Below are positions 55,479 through 64,000 of a stretch of 64,000 nucleotides of DNA, piece after piece (within the stretch, counting starts at the first letter, position 1; the number at the start of each line of letters is the position of its first letter). Position numbers and translations under genes: made by a program. The stretch spans positions 248,001 through 312,000 of the forward strand of contig NZ_JALGBI010000003.1 of the NCBI RefSeq assembly GCF_022809125.1. Direction: 5' to 3'. The notes beneath the pieces were generated by a model. It worked only from the letters and a program-made list of their open reading frames with translations. It was not told where the DNA came from and searched no databases. The stretch is from Variovorax terrae. Its GTDB lineage: Bacteria > Pseudomonadota > Gammaproteobacteria > Burkholderiales > Burkholderiaceae_C.

Positions 55479-56585
55479 TCAGATGCGCATCGGCATCACC
55501 ACGTACTTGAAGGTGGCGTTGTCGGGAATGGTCAGCAGCGCCGAGCTGTTGGAGTCGGCCAGATCGACCTTCACCATCTCCTGGCCCATGTTGGCCAGCG
55601 CGTCGATCAGGTAGGTGACGTTGAAGCCGATCTCGATGGCGTCGCCGCCGTAGTCGATGTCGAGCTCGTCCACCGCTTCTTCCTGCTCGGCGTTGTTGGA
55701 GGCCACGCGCAGCGTGCCGGGCTCGATGTTCAGGCGCACGCCCTTGAACTTCTCGCTGGTCAGGATGGCGGTGCGCTGCAGGCTGGCCAGGAGCGGCGCG
55801 CGGCCCAGCGTCACGCTGTTCTTGTGGTTCTTGGGGATCACGCGGTTGTAGTCGGGGAACTTGCCCTCCACCAGCTTGGTGACGAACTCCATGCCGCCGA
55901 AGCTGAACTTGGCCTGGTTGTTGGCGAACTGCATCTCGATGGCGCCTTCGGCGTCGGACAGCAGGCGCTGCATTTCGAGCACGGTCTTGCGCGGCAGGAT
56001 CACCTCCTGGCGCGGCACTTCCACGTCGAGCGTGGCGGAGGCAAAGGCCAGGCGGTGGCCGTCGGTGGCCACTAGGCTGAGCTGCTGGCCCTCGGCCACG
56101 AACAGGATGCCGTTGAGGTAGTAGCGGATGTCGTGCACGGCCATCGCGAAGCTCACCTGGTTCAGCAGGTCTTTCAGCGTCTTCTGCGGCACGCTGAACA
56201 CGGGGCCGAAGTTGGCGGCCTCCTGCACCAGCGGAAAGTCTTCGGCCGGCAGCGTCTGCAGCGTGAACTTGCTCTTGCCGCCCTTGAGGATCAGCTTGTT
56301 CTGGCTCGACTCCAGGCTCACGGTCTGGTCGGCCGGCATGGTGCGCAGGATGTCGATGAGCTTGCGCGCGCCCACGGTGGTGGTGAAGTTGCCGGCATCG
56401 CCGTCCAGCTCGGCCGTGGTGCGGATCTGGATCTCCAGGTCGCTGGTGGTGAGCTGCACCGAGCCGCCGGTCTTGCGGATCAGCACGTTGGCCAGGATGG
56501 GCAGGGTGTGCCGCCGCTCCACGATGCCCGCGACCGACTGCAAAACCGAGAGAACCTTGTCTTGTGTTGCCTTCAGAACAATCAT
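55479..56585 (-). CDS. dnaN: DNA polymerase III beta subunit (sliding clamp)
   Basis: A 368-residue clamp protein with three repeated domains; [20 protein letters not shown] at the start and the conserved C terminus [14 protein letters not shown], which forms the cleft region binding clamp partners. Full family length. Dimerises round DNA to tether polymerases. Confidence 0.97.
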   Translation of the reverse strand: MIVLKATQDKVLSVLQSVAGIVERRHTLPILANVLIRKTGGSVQLTTSDLEIQIRTTAELDGDAGNFTTTVGARKLIDILRTMPADQTVSLESSQNKLILKGGKSKFTLQTLPAEDFPLVQEAANFGPVFSVPQKTLKDLLNQVSFAMAVHDIRYYLNGILFVAEGQQLSLVATDGHRLAFASATLDVEVPRQEVILPRKTVLEMQRLLSDAEGAIEMQFANNQAKFSFGGMEFVTKLVEGKFPDYNRVIPKNHKNSVTLGRAPLLASLQRTAILTSEKFKGVRLNIEPGTLRVASNNAEQEEAVDELDIDYGGDAIEIGFNVTYLIDALANMGQEMVKVDLADSNSSALLTIPDNATFKYVVMPMRI

Positions 56586-56602
56586 GTCAACCTCTTCTTG
56601 AT

Positions 56603-56800
56603 TTCTTTAATTCAAATGAGTCGTAGTAGATAAGGCGCGCGCGGCGCTGTGGACTTCGCCATTTTCGCCTGTTTTATCAAGCACTTGGCCCCCAGCGAAG
56701 CCTGTGCACAGCCCTGCTTCCGGGTTGTCGCGGCCCGGTGGACACTTCCGCGCCGGCGCCCGGGCATGTGGACAACCGGGCCGTTGTGCCGGAACTGTCC
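56603..56800. other. putative oriC between dnaA and dnaN
   Basis: In the 274-bp gap, read on the minus strand: TTGTCCACA-type boxes (TGTGGACAA at 56767-56775, TGTGCACAG at 56703, TGTGGACTT at 56648-56656 on the plus strand), a GC cluster, then CTACTAC from 56623-56635 (DnaA-trio-like) entering A/T-rich DNA up to dnaN (TTTGAATTAAAGAAATC). This is the box/GC/trio/unwinding order of the Bacillus-type basal origin. Boxes differ from TTATCCACA by one or more bases. Confidence 0.55.
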
Positions 56801-56859
56801 CCAGGCTTGCCCGAACCGCGCTGCGGGTCGTGGGAGTTGATGGCGGTTTCATGATGAGG

Positions 56860-58272
56860 TCAGCCCTTCAGCGTCTGTTCGAGGACGTGCAGCTGCTGGT
56901 TGAGCTCGGTCAGTTGCTGGCGCTCGCCGGAGATCTTGCGCACGGCGTGCAGCACCGTGGTGTGGTCGCGCCCGCCGAACAATTCTCCGATTTCCGGAAG
57001 GCTTTTCTGTGTCAGTTCCTTGGCCAGGTACATCGCAATCTGCCGCGGGCGGGCAATGGAGGCCGGCCGCTTCTTGGAGTACATGTCGGCGACCTTGATC
57101 TTGTAGTAGTCGGCCACCGTCTTCTGGATGTTCTCGACCGAGATCTGGCGGTTCTGGATGCTCAGCAGGTCGCGCAGCGCCTCGCGCGCCAGCATGATCG
57201 AGATTTCCTTCTGGTTGAAGCGCGAATAGGCCAGGATCTTGCGCAGCGCGCCCTCGAGCTCGCGCACGTTGGAGCGCACGTTCTTGGCCACGAAGAAGGC
57301 CACTTCCTCGGGCATCTCGGCGCCCTCGGCGCGCGCCTTGCTGATCAGGATGGCCACGCGCATCTCGAGCTCGGGCGGCTCGATCGCCACCGTCAGGCCC
57401 GAGTCGAAGCGCGACACCAGGCGCTCGTGGATGTCGGCCAGGCCCTTGGGATAGGTGTCGCTGGTCATCACGATGTGCGATTTCTTGGCCAGCAGCGCCT
57501 CGAAGGCGTTGAAGAACTCTTCCTGGGTGCGGTCCTTGTTGGCGAAGAACTGCACGTCGTCGATCAGTAACAGATCGAGGGAGTGGTAACGCTCCTTGAA
57601 CTCGTCGAAGGTCTTGCGCTGGTAGGCCTTAACCACATCTGAAACAAATTGTTCGGCGTGGATGTAGAGAACTTTCGCGTCGGGCCGGTCGGCCAGCAGC
57701 CGGTTGCCCACCGCGTGCATCAAGTGGGTCTTGCCCAGGCCGACGCCGCCGTAGATGAACAGCGGGTTGTAAAGCTGGCCCGGCGTGCCGGCCACGTGCA
57801 TGGCCGCGGCGCGCGCCATGCGGTTGGCCGTGCCCTCCACCAGGGTGTCGAAGGTCAGTGCCGTGTTGAGCCGGTTCTTGAACACGGCCTGGGCGTTTTC
57901 CTCGCCCAGGCCGGCCGGCTCGGGCGCCACGCCGATCTCGGCATAGGTGGGGGCTACAAACGTCTTGGCAGGTGCTTCGCGGAGAGCAAGCGCTAACTCA
58001 AGTTGAAGAGGCTGGCCATACAGCCGCTCCAGGATGCCGGCGATGCGGCCGGCGTACTGGGCCCGGACCCAGTCGAGCTTGAAGCGGTTCGCCACGTACA
58101 GGGTGACCTTGGAGAGGTCGTCGGCGACCTGGGCCACCAGGGGCTTGATCCAGGTGTTGAACTGCTGTTCGGGCAATTCCTGGGCCAGCTGGTCGACGCA
58201 GGCCTGCCATAGGCTCTGGCCCGCATTCTGGCCGGCCGCAGCAGCCAGGCTGGGGTGGTATCCCTCGGTCAT
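56860..58272 (-). CDS. dnaA: chromosomal replication initiator protein DnaA
   Basis: A 470-residue initiator: domain I ([20 protein letters not shown]), linker, AAA+ domain III with [31 protein letters not shown] and sensor segments, and DNA-binding domain IV with [17 protein letters not shown] and [16 protein letters not shown]. Start [10 protein letters not shown]. Two DnaA boxes upstream suggest autoregulation. Confidence 0.97.
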   Translation of the reverse strand: MTEGYHPSLAAAAGQNAGQSLWQACVDQLAQELPEQQFNTWIKPLVAQVADDLSKVTLYVANRFKLDWVRAQYAGRIAGILERLYGQPLQLELALALREAPAKTFVAPTYAEIGVAPEPAGLGEENAQAVFKNRLNTALTFDTLVEGTANRMARAAAMHVAGTPGQLYNPLFIYGGVGLGKTHLMHAVGNRLLADRPDAKVLYIHAEQFVSDVVKAYQRKTFDEFKERYHSLDLLLIDDVQFFANKDRTQEEFFNAFEALLAKKSHIVMTSDTYPKGLADIHERLVSRFDSGLTVAIEPPELEMRVAILISKARAEGAEMPEEVAFFVAKNVRSNVRELEGALRKILAYSRFNQKEISIMLAREALRDLLSIQNRQISVENIQKTVADYYKIKVADMYSKKRPASIARPRQIAMYLAKELTQKSLPEIGELFGGRDHTTVLHAVRKISGERQQLTELNQQLHVLEQTLKG

Positions 58273-58288
58273 TATAGGTATCAGCTTC

Positions 58289-58346
58289 TGTGGATATTTT
58301 AAATTTGTCGAACCCTCCATTGTAATTTATCAAGGATTTATCCACA
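58289..58346. promoter_or_regulatory. DnaA boxes upstream of dnaA
   Basis: TGTGGATAT at 58289-58297 and a perfect TTATCCACA at 58338-58346, facing each other around A/T-rich DNA (TTTTAAATTTG, TTGTAATTTATC). They may mediate dnaA autoregulation or belong to a bipartite origin with the dnaA-dnaN gap. Confidence 0.65.
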
Positions 58347-58403
58347 AGGCGGACGGCACGCCCGGGGTGCTCTTGCAACACACCGCAAATGCCTTGTAAG
58401 GCC

Positions 58404-58432
58404 TTGCCGGCATTCAGAAATTTTGCGATAAT
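58404..58432 (+). promoter_or_regulatory. sigma-70 promoter of rpmH
   Basis: TTGCCG (58404-58409), 17-bp spacer, GATAAT (58427-58432), about 95 bp upstream of rpmH. No competing gene lies between. Confidence 0.6.
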
Positions 58433-58527
58433 CATGGGTTTCCCTGATTGTTCAGGGCGATTTGAATCAAGGCCCCAGGCTTTTTGCCGCGTGCGGGGCC
58501 GGAAACTGAACCCTCAAGGAATTCACC

Positions 58528-58662
58528 ATGAAACGCACCTACCAACCTTCCAAAGTTCGCCGCGCGCGTACCCACGGCTTCCTGGTCCGCATGAAGACCC
58601 GCGGCGGCCGTGCTGTGATCAACGCACGCCGCGCCAAGGGCCGCAAGCGCCTGGCTGCCTGA
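58528..58662 (+). CDS. rpmH: 50S ribosomal protein L34
   Basis: A 44-residue basic protein, [18 protein letters not shown] at the start and [11 protein letters not shown] at the end, exactly the family size. CAAGGAATT precedes the ATG. First gene of the rpmH-rnpA-yidD-yidC cluster. Confidence 0.98.
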   Translation: MKRTYQPSKVRRARTHGFLVRMKTRGGRAVINARRAKGRKRLAA

Positions 58663-58709
58663 GCCCCAGGCTTTCAAAAGCTGGCGCACAGCTTCGGTGT
58701 GGCATCGAC

Positions 58710-59135
58710 GTGCAGCGGCTGAAAACGCGGGCGCAGTTCCAGGCTGCCATGGCGGGAGGCACGGTGTCCCGCACAGCCCATTTCGCGCTGCATCGCTCGG
58801 AACTCGACACGCCGGCGCCGATCTCAACAGGGCCTGAGTCCATGCGACCGCAGGCCCTGTTTGCTGTGCGGGACGTCTGGATCGGGGCGATGACGCCCAA
58901 GCGCTGGGCCAAGCGCGCGGTGACCCGCAACGCCATCAAACGCCAGATCTACCACGTGAGCACCGATTTCGAAGCCCAGCTGCCCGCAGCCGCCCATGTG
59001 GTGCGCCTGCGCGCCGGCTTCGACCGCGCCCAGTTCATCAGCGCCACTTCAGAGCGGCTCAAGCAGGCCGTGCGCACCGAACTGCAGCAGCTGTTCAGCA
59101 AGGCGGCGCTCTCCGCCGGGCGGCCTGCATCATGA
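58710..59135 (+). CDS. rnpA: ribonuclease P protein component
   Basis: A 141-residue basic protein. N-terminal RLKTRAQFQAAMAGG and the signature KRWAKRAVTRNAIKRQIYHV bind the RNase P RNA to process tRNA 5' ends. GTG at 58710 chosen as start, 47 bp after rpmH; it carries a ~15-residue insertion (TPAPISTGPESMRP) compared with E. coli. Stop overlaps yidD as ATGA. Confidence 0.9.
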   Translation: MQRLKTRAQFQAAMAGGTVSRTAHFALHRSELDTPAPISTGPESMRPQALFAVRDVWIGAMTPKRWAKRAVTRNAIKRQIYHVSTDFEAQLPAAAHVVRLRAGFDRAQFISATSERLKQAVRTELQQLFSKAALSAGRPAS

Positions 59136-59470
59136 TCCGGGCCGTCCTGATCACCCTGGTCAAGGGCTACCGCCTGCTGCTCAGCCCCTGGCTGGGCTCG
59201 GCCTGCCGCTTCGAGCCCACCTGTTCCGCCTATTCGCTGCAGGCGCTGGAGCGCCACGGCGCCGCCGCCGGCAGCTACCTCACGCTCAGGCGCCTGGTGC
59301 GCTGCCATCCCTGGTGCGAGGGCGGCTGCGACCCGGTGCCCGAGACCCCGTGGGCCCGCGCCCGCGCGGGCTCTGCGGCGCCCGGCGGCGATCCGGCGCA
59401 GCCCTCTCTTGAAAAGCCCCGGCTGTTCACCCAGCTGCTTTCTCCTTTTTCAGCAAAGAAGTCTTCATGA
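59132..59470 (+). CDS. yidD: membrane protein insertion efficiency factor YidD
   Basis: A 112-residue protein with the YidD pattern: GYRLLLSPWLGSACRFEPTC, SAYSLQALERHG and CHPWCEGGCDPVP with conserved cysteines, followed by a ~40-residue variable tail. Assists YidC-dependent membrane insertion. Coupled by ATGA overlaps to rnpA and yidC. Confidence 0.93.
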   Translation: MIRAVLITLVKGYRLLLSPWLGSACRFEPTCSAYSLQALERHGAAAGSYLTLRRLVRCHPWCEGGCDPVPETPWARARAGSAAPGGDPAQPSLEKPRLFTQLLSPFSAKKSS

Positions 59471-61134
59471 ACGACATCCGCCGCACCATCCTGTGGGTGA
59501 TATTTGGTTTCTCCATGGTTTTGCTGTGGGACCAATGGCAGGTCCACAACGGGCACAAGGCCACTTTCTTCCCCTCGCCGGCCAAGCCCGTGGCGGCGGC
59601 CAGCGCCCCGGCCGGCGCCTCCAGCGTGCCGGCCAGCAGCACCAGCATTGCCGGTGCCGCACCCCAGGCCGGGGTCGGCCAGGTGCCGGGCACGGCGGCC
59701 GCGCCGGCACCGGCGCACGAGCGCATCCAGGTCGACACCGACGTGCTGCACCTGACCTTCGACACCGAAGGCGGCTCGCTGATCCGCTCCGAATTCACCC
59801 GCTACGCCGACCTGACCGAGAAGGACAAGCCCTTCGTGCTGCTCGACGACAGCGCCTCGCGCGTCTACGTGGCGCAGACCGGCCTGATCGGCGGGGCCTA
59901 TCCCACCCACAAGACGCCCATGGCCTTCAGCGGCGACCGCGCGCTCAAGGACGGCCAGGACGAACTCAGCGTGCGCTTCGAGTCGGCCGACCTCGGCGGC
60001 GTGAAGCTGGTCAAGACCTACACGCTCAAGCGCGGCTCCTACGCCATCGCCGTGAAGCATGACGTGGTGAACACCGGCAGCGCGCCGGTGTCGCCGCAGC
60101 TCTACCTGCAGCTGGTGCGCGACGGCAACAAGCCGGCCGGCGAGTCCTCGTTCTACTCCACCTTCACCGGCCCGGCGGTCTACACCGGCGCCAAGAAGTA
60201 CCACAAGGTCGAGTTCAGCGACATCGAAAAAGGCAAGGCCGAGATCGACAAGGAATCCACCGACGGCTACGTCGCCATGGTGCAGCACTACTTCACCAGC
60301 GCCTGGCTGCTGGCCGACGGCATCAAGCGCGAGCTGTTCGTGCGCAAGGTCGACACCAACCTCTACGCCGTGGGCATGATCACGCCGGTGGACGCCATCG
60401 CGCCCGGCGCCAGCAAGACCGTGGAGGCGCGGCTGTTCGTCGGCCCGCAGGAAGAGAAGAAGCTCGAAGCCCTGGCGCCGGGCCTGGAACTGGTCAAGGA
60501 CTACGGCTGGCTCACCATCCTGGCCAAGCCGCTGTACTGGCTGCTCGACAAGCTGCACGGCATGCTGGGCAACTGGGGCTGGTCCATCGTGGCGCTGGTG
60601 GTGCTGCTGAAGATCGCCTTCTACTGGCTCAACGCCAAGGCCTACGCCAGCATGGCCAAGATGAAGGCCATCAACCCCAAGGTCATGGAGATGCGCGAGC
60701 GCCTCAAGGACAGCCCGCAGCAGATGCAGCAGGAGATGATGAAGATCTACCGCGAGGAGAAGGTCAACCCGATGGGCGGCTGCTTCCCGATCGCGATCCA
60801 GATCCCGGTGTTCATCGCGCTGTACTGGGTGCTGCTGTCCACCGTGGAGATGCGCAATGCGCCCTGGGTGTTGTGGATCCACGACCTGTCCGCGCCCGAC
60901 CCGTTCTTCATCCTGCCGCTGGTGATGACCGGCACCTCGCTGCTGCAGACCTGGCTCAACCCCACGCCGCCAGACCCGATGCAGGCCAAGCTGATGTGGA
61001 TCATGCCGCTGGCCTTCAGCGTGATGTTCTTCTTCTTCCCCTCGGGCCTGGTGCTGTACTGGCTGACCAACAACGTGCTGTCGATCGCGCAGCAGTGGTT
61101 CATCAACAAGCGCCTGGGTGTCCTGGGCAAGTAA
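59467..61134 (+). CDS. yidC: membrane protein insertase YidC
   Basis: A 555-residue insertase: N-terminal membrane segment ([18 protein letters not shown]), large periplasmic P1 domain (~80-345), then five-helix core with [20 protein letters not shown], the cytoplasmic coiled coil [20 protein letters not shown] and [20 protein letters not shown]. Inserts membrane proteins with or without SecYEG. Confidence 0.97.
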   Translation: MNDIRRTILWVIFGFSMVLLWDQWQVHNGHKATFFPSPAKPVAAASAPAGASSVPASSTSIAGAAPQAGVGQVPGTAAAPAPAHERIQVDTDVLHLTFDTEGGSLIRSEFTRYADLTEKDKPFVLLDDSASRVYVAQTGLIGGAYPTHKTPMAFSGDRALKDGQDELSVRFESADLGGVKLVKTYTLKRGSYAIAVKHDVVNTGSAPVSPQLYLQLVRDGNKPAGESSFYSTFTGPAVYTGAKKYHKVEFSDIEKGKAEIDKESTDGYVAMVQHYFTSAWLLADGIKRELFVRKVDTNLYAVGMITPVDAIAPGASKTVEARLFVGPQEEKKLEALAPGLELVKDYGWLTILAKPLYWLLDKLHGMLGNWGWSIVALVVLLKIAFYWLNAKAYASMAKMKAINPKVMEMRERLKDSPQQMQQEMMKIYREEKVNPMGGCFPIAIQIPVFIALYWVLLSTVEMRNAPWVLWIHDLSAPDPFFILPLVMTGTSLLQTWLNPTPPDPMQAKLMWIMPLAFSVMFFFFPSGLVLYWLTNNVLSIAQQWFINKRLGVLGK

Positions 61135-61153
61135 GCCCACCCACGCAACAAGA

Positions 61154-61180
61154 GGGCCGCTTGCAGCGGCCCTTTTTATT
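61154..61180 (+). terminator. Rho-independent terminator after yidC
   Basis: GGGCCGC-TTGCA-GCGGCCC followed by TTTTTATT. Closes the rpmH-yidC transcript 20 bp after the yidC stop; mnmE would then need its own start or partial readthrough. Confidence 0.92.
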
Positions 61181-61193
61181 GGAAGATACGCCC

Positions 61194-62600
61194 ATGCTGC
61201 CGCGCCACGCCGACCCCATTGCCGCCATCGCCACCGCGCCCGGGCGCGGGGCCGTGGGCATTGTGCGCGTGAGCGGCAAGCAGCTGGGCGCGCTGGTCCC
61301 GGCGCTGTGCGGCCGCGCGCTGAAGGCGCGCGAGGCCAGCTACGGGCCGTTCCGCGCGGCCGACGGCGCGCCGATCGACCATGGACTGGCCATCCACTTT
61401 CCCGCGCCGCACTCCTACACCGGCGAGGACGTGTTGGAGCTGCAGGCCCATGGCGGGCCGGTGGTGCTGCAGCTGCTGCTGGCGCGCTGCATCGAGGCCG
61501 GTGCCGAAACCGATCCGGCCACGGGCCGGCCGCGCCTGGCGGGCCTGCGCGTGGCGCAGCCCGGCGAGTTCACCGAGCGCGCCTTCCTCAACGACAAGAT
61601 CGACCTCGCGCAGGCCGAGGCCATCGCCGACCTGATCGACGCCAGCACCGAAGCCGCGGCGCGCAGCGCCAGCCGCTCGCTGTCGGGCGAGTTCTCGCGC
61701 GAGATCCACGCGCTGCGCGACGCGCTGATCCATCTGCGCATGCTGGTGGAGGCCACGCTCGATTTTCCGGAAGAGGAGATCGACTTCCTGCGCCAGGCCG
61801 ATGCCCAGGGGCAGCTCGCGGGCCTGCAGCAGACCCTGGCCGGCGTGCTGCGCCGCGCGCGCCAGGGCGCGCTGCTGCGCGAGGGCATCAAGGTGGTGAT
61901 CGCGGGCCAGCCCAACGCGGGCAAAAGCTCGCTGCTCAACGCGCTGGCGGGGGCCGAGCTGGCCATCGTCACGCCGATCCCCGGCACCACCCGCGACGTG
62001 GTGAGCCAGACCATCCAGATCGAGGGCGTGCCGGTCCATGTGATCGACACCGCCGGCCTGCGCGACAGCCATGACGAGGTCGAGAAGATCGGCATCGCGC
62101 GCGCCTGGGACCAGATCGAGCGCGCCGACGCCGTGCTGTTCCTGCACGACCTGACGCGTGCCGGTGCTATGGAATACATAGCAGCCGATGACCGCATCAT
62201 GCGGACCCTGGCCGGAAAATTGCCCGAAAGCGTGCCCGTGGTCGAGGTCTGGAACAAAACCGACGCCGCCGCCGGCGCCGTGCCGGCGGGCGGCCTGGCG
62301 CTGTCGGCGCGCACCGGCGACGGGCTGGAGGCGCTGCGCCGCCGGCTGCTGGAGATCGCCGGCTGGCAGTCGGCGCCCGAGGGCGTCTACCTCGCACGCG
62401 AGCGCCACGTGCAGGCGCTGCGGCGCGTCGATGCCCACCTGATAGCGGCCACCGCCCACCTGGCCGCGCAGGCGCAGTCGCTCGACCTGCTGGCCGAGGA
62501 GCTGCGCCTGGCGCAGAACGCGCTTGGCGACATCACCGGCGAATTCAGCTCGGACGACCTGCTGGGCGTGATCTTTTCGAGCTTCTGCATCGGCAAATGA
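61194..62600 (+). CDS. mnmE: tRNA modification GTPase MnmE
   Basis: A 468-residue GTPase that, with MnmG, makes cmnm5U34 in tRNA wobble positions. N-terminal tetrahydrofolate domain ([16 protein letters not shown]), helical domain, inserted G domain ([27 protein letters not shown]) and C-terminal FCIGK with the catalytic Cys. Residues ~324-346, between LFLHDLTR and the NKTD motif, are encoded by an in-frame R1 repeat. Confidence 0.96.
   Translation: MLPRHADPIAAIATAPGRGAVGIVRVSGKQLGALVPALCGRALKAREASYGPFRAADGAPIDHGLAIHFPAPHSYTGEDVLELQAHGGPVVLQLLLARCIEAGAETDPATGRPRLAGLRVAQPGEFTERAFLNDKIDLAQAEAIADLIDASTEAAARSASRSLSGEFSREIHALRDALIHLRMLVEATLDFPEEEIDFLRQADAQGQLAGLQQTLAGVLRRARQGALLREGIKVVIAGQPNAGKSSLLNALAGAELAIVTPIPGTTRDVVSQTIQIEGVPVHVIDTAGLRDSHDEVEKIGIARAWDQIERADAVLFLHDLTRAGAMEYIAADDRIMRTLAGKLPESVPVVEVWNKTDAAAGAVPAGGLALSARTGDGLEALRRRLLEIAGWQSAPEGVYLARERHVQALRRVDAHLIAATAHLAAQAQSLDLLAEELRLAQNALGDITGEFSSDDLLGVIFSSFCIGK
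62165..62230 (+). repeat. R1 repeat copy inside mnmE
   Basis: A perfect hairpin TGCTAT-GGAATAC-ATAGCA (62165-62183) is followed by GATGACCGC, GCGGACCCTGGCC and AAATTGCCCGAAA at the same spacing as the intergenic R1 copies. It is entirely coding and in frame. Confidence 0.72.
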
Positions 62601-62700
62601 GACAGATCCATCCGCCCCCGCCCGGGCCGGTGTATCAGGTGTAAGCGGGCGTTAAAGACCCTTGTGCGGGCTCGGCGGCGACGATACCGTTGCGCCCATC

Positions 62701-63192
62701 ATGAACGCCCCTCTCCCGACCCACCTCAAGTTCGACGTCCAGGGCCTGGCCCAGGCGATGGCGCACAACCATGCCGTCGACGGCTTCAAGCTCACGCTGA
62801 CGCCGGCCCAGTGGGACATCCTGGCCAGCTACATGCAGCCGTTCGCGCTGATGCAGGGCCAGGTGCTGATCGAGCAGGGCGCGGTGGACCGCACGCTCTA
62901 CGTGGTGGAGAGCGGCTCGCTGAGCGTGCACTACAAAGACGAGAAATCCCGCGTGCGCCTGGCCATCCTGGGCCCCGGCTCCGTGGTCGGTGAAGGCAGC
63001 TTCTTCTCGCACCTGCCGCGCAACGCCACGGTGCAGGCCGCCAGCCACAGCAAGGTCTGGAGCCTGACCCCGATCCGCTTCACCGAACTGGCCAACCGCC
63101 AGCCCTCGGTGGCGCTGGAAATCAGCCTGGGGCTGGGCGCGGTGGTCGCCAAGCGGCTGGTGAACCGGCCCAAGCGCGTGGCCGTGACCTGA
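62701..63192 (+). CDS. stand-alone cyclic-nucleotide-binding domain protein
   Basis: A 163-residue protein with a Crp-like cNMP domain (GQVLIEQGAVDRTLYVVESG, GPGSVVGEGSFF, NATVQAASHSKVWSL) but no helix-turn-helix after it; it ends ~25 residues past the C helix. It may act as a soluble sensor or partner rather than a DNA-binding regulator. The exact ligand-binding Arg of Crp is replaced within HLPRNATV. Start MNAPLPTHLK. Confidence 0.78.
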   Translation: MNAPLPTHLKFDVQGLAQAMAHNHAVDGFKLTLTPAQWDILASYMQPFALMQGQVLIEQGAVDRTLYVVESGSLSVHYKDEKSRVRLAILGPGSVVGEGSFFSHLPRNATVQAASHSKVWSLTPIRFTELANRQPSVALEISLGLGAVVAKRLVNRPKRVAVT

Positions 63193-63194
63193 TC

Positions 63195-63259
63195 TGCTCC
63201 CAAAAGCAGAGCAGACCATCACCGCCGGGCCTGGACCTCGAGGTAAAAAGTACCCAAAA
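63195..63259 (+). repeat. R1 repeat after the cNMP-domain gene
   Basis: TGCTCCCAAAAGCAGAGCA, then CATCACCGC, GGGCCTGGACCTCGAGG, ending AAAAAGTACCCAAAA. The hairpin arms have diverged but pair (TGCT/AGCA); the second half is canonical. Confidence 0.65.
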
Positions 63260-63501
63260 AAGGCGGTCTTCGCGTCCGCGAGGGCCCGCCGGGCGCCGCC
63301 CAGCCGCCTGCGCCCGCCCCTTGGAGCCCCGGGCCTCGTGAAAACCGAAGTAGTGACAACTATTTCACGAAAATGGAGCTCCCATCGGCGCGAAACCCGG
63401 ATTTGCCGGCCGGTGAGAACGGTATTTGCAAGCATCGGGTTTTACACTGTCGCCGATGCCGCACCGGCACCGGCCGGCCGCGAATTCAAGAAAGCACACG
63501 C
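63260..63501. other. non-coding gap before the last gene
   Basis: No gene is recognisable. It starts GC-rich and becomes mixed (GTGACAACTATTTCACG, GGTTTTACACTG), so it probably holds the promoter of the following gene, but no convincing -35/-10 pair was found. Confidence 0.5.
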
Positions 63502-64000
63502 ATGTCCCTGTTCCAGTGGTTCTCCCGAAAAAAGCCCGCCTTGCCAGTGCCGATGCCCGAAAGCTCAGGCCTGTCGCGGGTGGAAGCCACGCGGCCGGTG
63601 GCCTCGGCCAAGGCGGCAGGCGCCAAGATGCCGCCCGGCGGGACCGAGCATGCGGCCAACCGCAAGAGCGAGCGCATGGCGCGGCGCGAGCTGCTGTACA
63701 GCGTGGTGCGCGAGTCCATGGTGCGTGCCGGGGTGTTGTCTGCAAGCTACAAATTCAAGGTGCTGTCGCTGGACCAGCGCGGCCGCCAGTTCATGGTGAT
63801 GATGGACCTGGCGCGCGGCTTCGCCGGCGAGCCCGCCCGCCTGGCCGAGATCGAGGCCATGATCGCCCAGAACGCCAAGTCGCGCTACGACATCGTGGTG
63901 ACCGCGGTCTACTGGCGCATGAACGAGCATGTGGCCGTGGGCCAGGTGCAGGCGCGCGTGCCGGCGGCGTCGGCCCTGCCCCGGGTGTCACAGCCCGCGC
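63502..64000 (+). CDS. conserved hypothetical protein, 5' part
   Basis: Open from ATG at 63502 to the window edge (at least 166 residues). Begins MSLFQWFSRKKPALPVPMPE; a middle segment RMARRELLYSVVRESMVRAG followed by YKFKVLSLDQRGRQFMVMMD looks folded, the rest is Ala/Pro-rich. No signal peptide. I do not recognise the family. Cut by the window end. Confidence 0.65.
   Translation, partial: MSLFQWFSRKKPALPVPMPESSGLSRVEATRPVASAKAAGAKMPPGGTEHAANRKSERMARRELLYSVVRESMVRAGVLSASYKFKVLSLDQRGRQFMVMMDLARGFAGEPARLAEIEAMIAQNAKSRYDIVVTAVYWRMNEHVAVGQVQARVPAASALPRVSQPA

Overview
The window is 64 kb of high-GC (mostly about 65-70% by eye) chromosomal DNA. Gene content and order (rpmH-rnpA-yidD-yidC-mnmE facing dnaA-dnaN-gyrB, minCDE, TctC/Bug-type binding protein, HAAT-type liv cassette, beta-class GST) point to a betaproteobacterium of the order Burkholderiales, most likely family Comamonadaceae. 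This is inferred from reading the proteins; no database search was run. The right end is the canonical replication-start neighbourhood.

Layout. 1-7.7 kb: a partial Bug-type solute-binding protein and an amidase (+) converge on a six-gene minus-strand operon, livK-livH-livM-livG-livF plus an aldehyde dehydrogenase, which reads as uptake plus oxidation of an unidentified, possibly aromatic, substrate. An AraC regulator is divergent from livK. 7.9-14.5 kb: AraC and Crp/Fnr regulators, a class II aldolase and a two-subunit molybdenum hydroxylase (IorA/IorB-like). 14.5-15.0 kb: a decayed IS630 transposase and a strong small-RNA candidate. 15-19 kb: AsmA-like protein, GST, Old Yellow Enzyme and a hemerythrin. 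19-29.9 kb: metal handling, with a two-component system divergent from a TolC/CzcB/CzcA efflux operon, then a copper block (P1B ATPase copA divergent from copZ-cueR, each promoter carrying a CueR-type operator). 30-36.3 kb: pirin, Spy-like protein, a cysteine-free glutaredoxin, a DnaA-box/DnaA-trio cluster, an M14 peptidase/hydrolase pair and minCDE. 36.4-41 kb: VOC protein, DUF3617 protein and two tandem lipoproteins predicted to be 8-bladed beta-propellers, separated by a 267-bp MITE. 41-49.6 kb: LuxR-type regulator, metallophosphoesterase, hydrolase, exonuclease, a HepT/MntA toxin-antitoxin pair, DinG helicase and an anchored hypothetical protein. 49.7-52.7 kb: a lower-GC island with a MazG-like pyrophosphohydrolase divergent from a frameshifted nuclease-helicase (PD-(D/E)xK + DUF2075), which looks like a defence cassette. 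52.8-64 kb: gyrB-dnaN-dnaA leftward and rpmH-rnpA-yidD-yidC-mnmE rightward, then a stand-alone cyclic-nucleotide-binding domain protein and a partial hypothetical gene.

Two small repeat families cut across the window. One (called R1 here, about 65 bp, a TGCTAT/ATAGCA hairpin followed by conserved ATGACCGC and GGACCT blocks) has about nine copies. Most are intergenic, but two lie in frame inside mnmE and the asmA-like gene, and one supplies a stop codon. The other (a palindromic element with a CCCCTYGAGGGG core) lies between livK and livH and, in a longer form, as an 84-bp in-frame insertion inside copA bounded by 15-bp direct repeats.

Main items for a second look: the small RNA whose terminator loop carries an anti-Shine-Dalgarno sequence, the copA/mnmE/asmA intragenic repeats, the second oriC-like cluster at 32.1 kb, the MITE, the nuclease-helicase/MazG island with its C6-tract frameshift, and the duplicated propeller lipoproteins.
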